From assembly GCF_019734885.1 (NCBI RefSeq), contig NZ_JAAXCM010000021.1:186001-250000 (forward strand): a stretch of DNA of 64,000 nucleotides, written 5' to 3'. The translations under genes were made by a program, and so were the position numbers. Positions 63,742 through 64,000 of the stretch are shown here, in pieces. Every line of letters begins with the position of its first letter. The stretch's first letter is position 1. The stretch is from Pseudocoprococcus catus (GTDB lineage Bacteria > Bacillota > Clostridia > Lachnospirales > Lachnospiraceae). Under the pieces are notes generated by a model. The model was not told where the DNA came from, made no database searches, and saw nothing but the letters and a program-made list of their open reading frames with translations.

Positions 63742-64000
63742 ATGAGTAAACAATTATGGAAACCGGGAAATATGCTGTATCCTTTACCGGCTGTTTTGGT
63801 GTCCTGCGGAGACAAAGAAGGCAATTACAATGTATTGACAGTTGCCTGGACAGGAACCATTTGTTCAGATCCGGCGATGGTCTATATATCTGTAAGAAAA
63901 AACAGATATTCTCACCATATGCTGGAGGAGACAGGAGAATTTTATATTAATCTGACCACAGAAGCTTTGGCTTTTGCAACAGACTACTGCGGTGTGAAAT
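63742..64000 (+). CDS. Flavin reductase-like FMN-binding split-barrel protein (partial)
   Basis: The first 86 codons are present and the frame runs off the window. The sequence (PLPAVLVSCGDKEGNYNVLT, AWTGTICSDPAMVYISVRKN, GEFYINLTTEALAFATDYCG) matches the flavin reductase / DIM6-NTAB family, which binds FMN and reduces flavin with NAD(P)H. AAGG precedes the ATG. Confidence 0.85.
   Translation, partial: MSKQLWKPGNMLYPLPAVLVSCGDKEGNYNVLTVAWTGTICSDPAMVYISVRKNRYSHHMLEETGEFYINLTTEALAFATDYCGVK

Overview
The window looks like chromosomal DNA from a Gram-positive, spore-forming gut Clostridium relative, most likely a Lachnospiraceae member (inference). The signs are: strong AAGGAGG-type ribosome binding sites; TTGACA/TATAAT promoters with 16-18 bp spacing; LPXTG-like surface proteins with sortases; a BofA-like sporulation protein; a pth-mfd pair; DUF5702/DUF6382-type Tad pilus genes; and CBS/DRTGG inorganic pyrophosphatases. 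There are no rRNA or tRNA genes, CRISPR arrays, insertion sequences or phage genes that I can see. Most genes lie on the + strand in tight operons.

Layout. (1) 0.1-6.9 kb: pth and mfd, then a seven-pass membrane protein ending in what looks like a dead histidine-kinase ATPase domain. (2) 7-19.7 kb: a conserved small protein on the minus strand, then a + strand run encoding a TIR-like/Sel1-repeat protein, a tiny amphipathic ORF, an ADP-ribosyltransferase-like protein, a YdcF/DUF218 protein, and a three-gene SMC complex of the Wadjet (JetA-JetB-JetC) type with no JetD nuclease gene beside it. A separately promoted TPR protein follows, with a very acidic middle and a degenerate AAA+ domain. This is the most intriguing region. 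(3) 20-22 kb: etfB-etfA, followed by a palindromic repeat element. (4) 22.4-32.4 kb: an extracytosolic flavin-based redox cluster: an ApbE flavin transferase lipoprotein, a five-domain FMN-binding protein, a one-domain FMN protein, a NapH-like 4Fe-4S membrane protein, and a giant sortase-anchored FMN-binding surface protein.

(5) 32.5-35.4 kb: a TetR regulator with a clear operator, glgB and bofA. (6) 35.5-45.5 kb: a full Tad (type IVb) pilus operon, including a 56-aa Flp pilin, two prepilin peptidases, a TadE protein with zinc-finger-like repeats and an FHA protein. (7) 45.5-52.1 kb: a sortase-assembled pilus operon with a major pilin, a protein carrying two complete class C sortase domains in tandem, and a thioester-domain tip adhesin. 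(8) 52.1-64 kb: housekeeping genes (rhomboid protease, a soluble histidine kinase, HIT protein, murG with a TSCPD protein, mtnN, pgi, a hydantoinase, two tandem CBS-pyrophosphatases, and the start of a flavin reductase), with a second palindromic element at 60.1 kb.

Start codons were reassigned from the longest open frames whenever a Shine-Dalgarno sequence and family length pointed to an internal start. All functional calls rest on motif reading from memory, not on searches.
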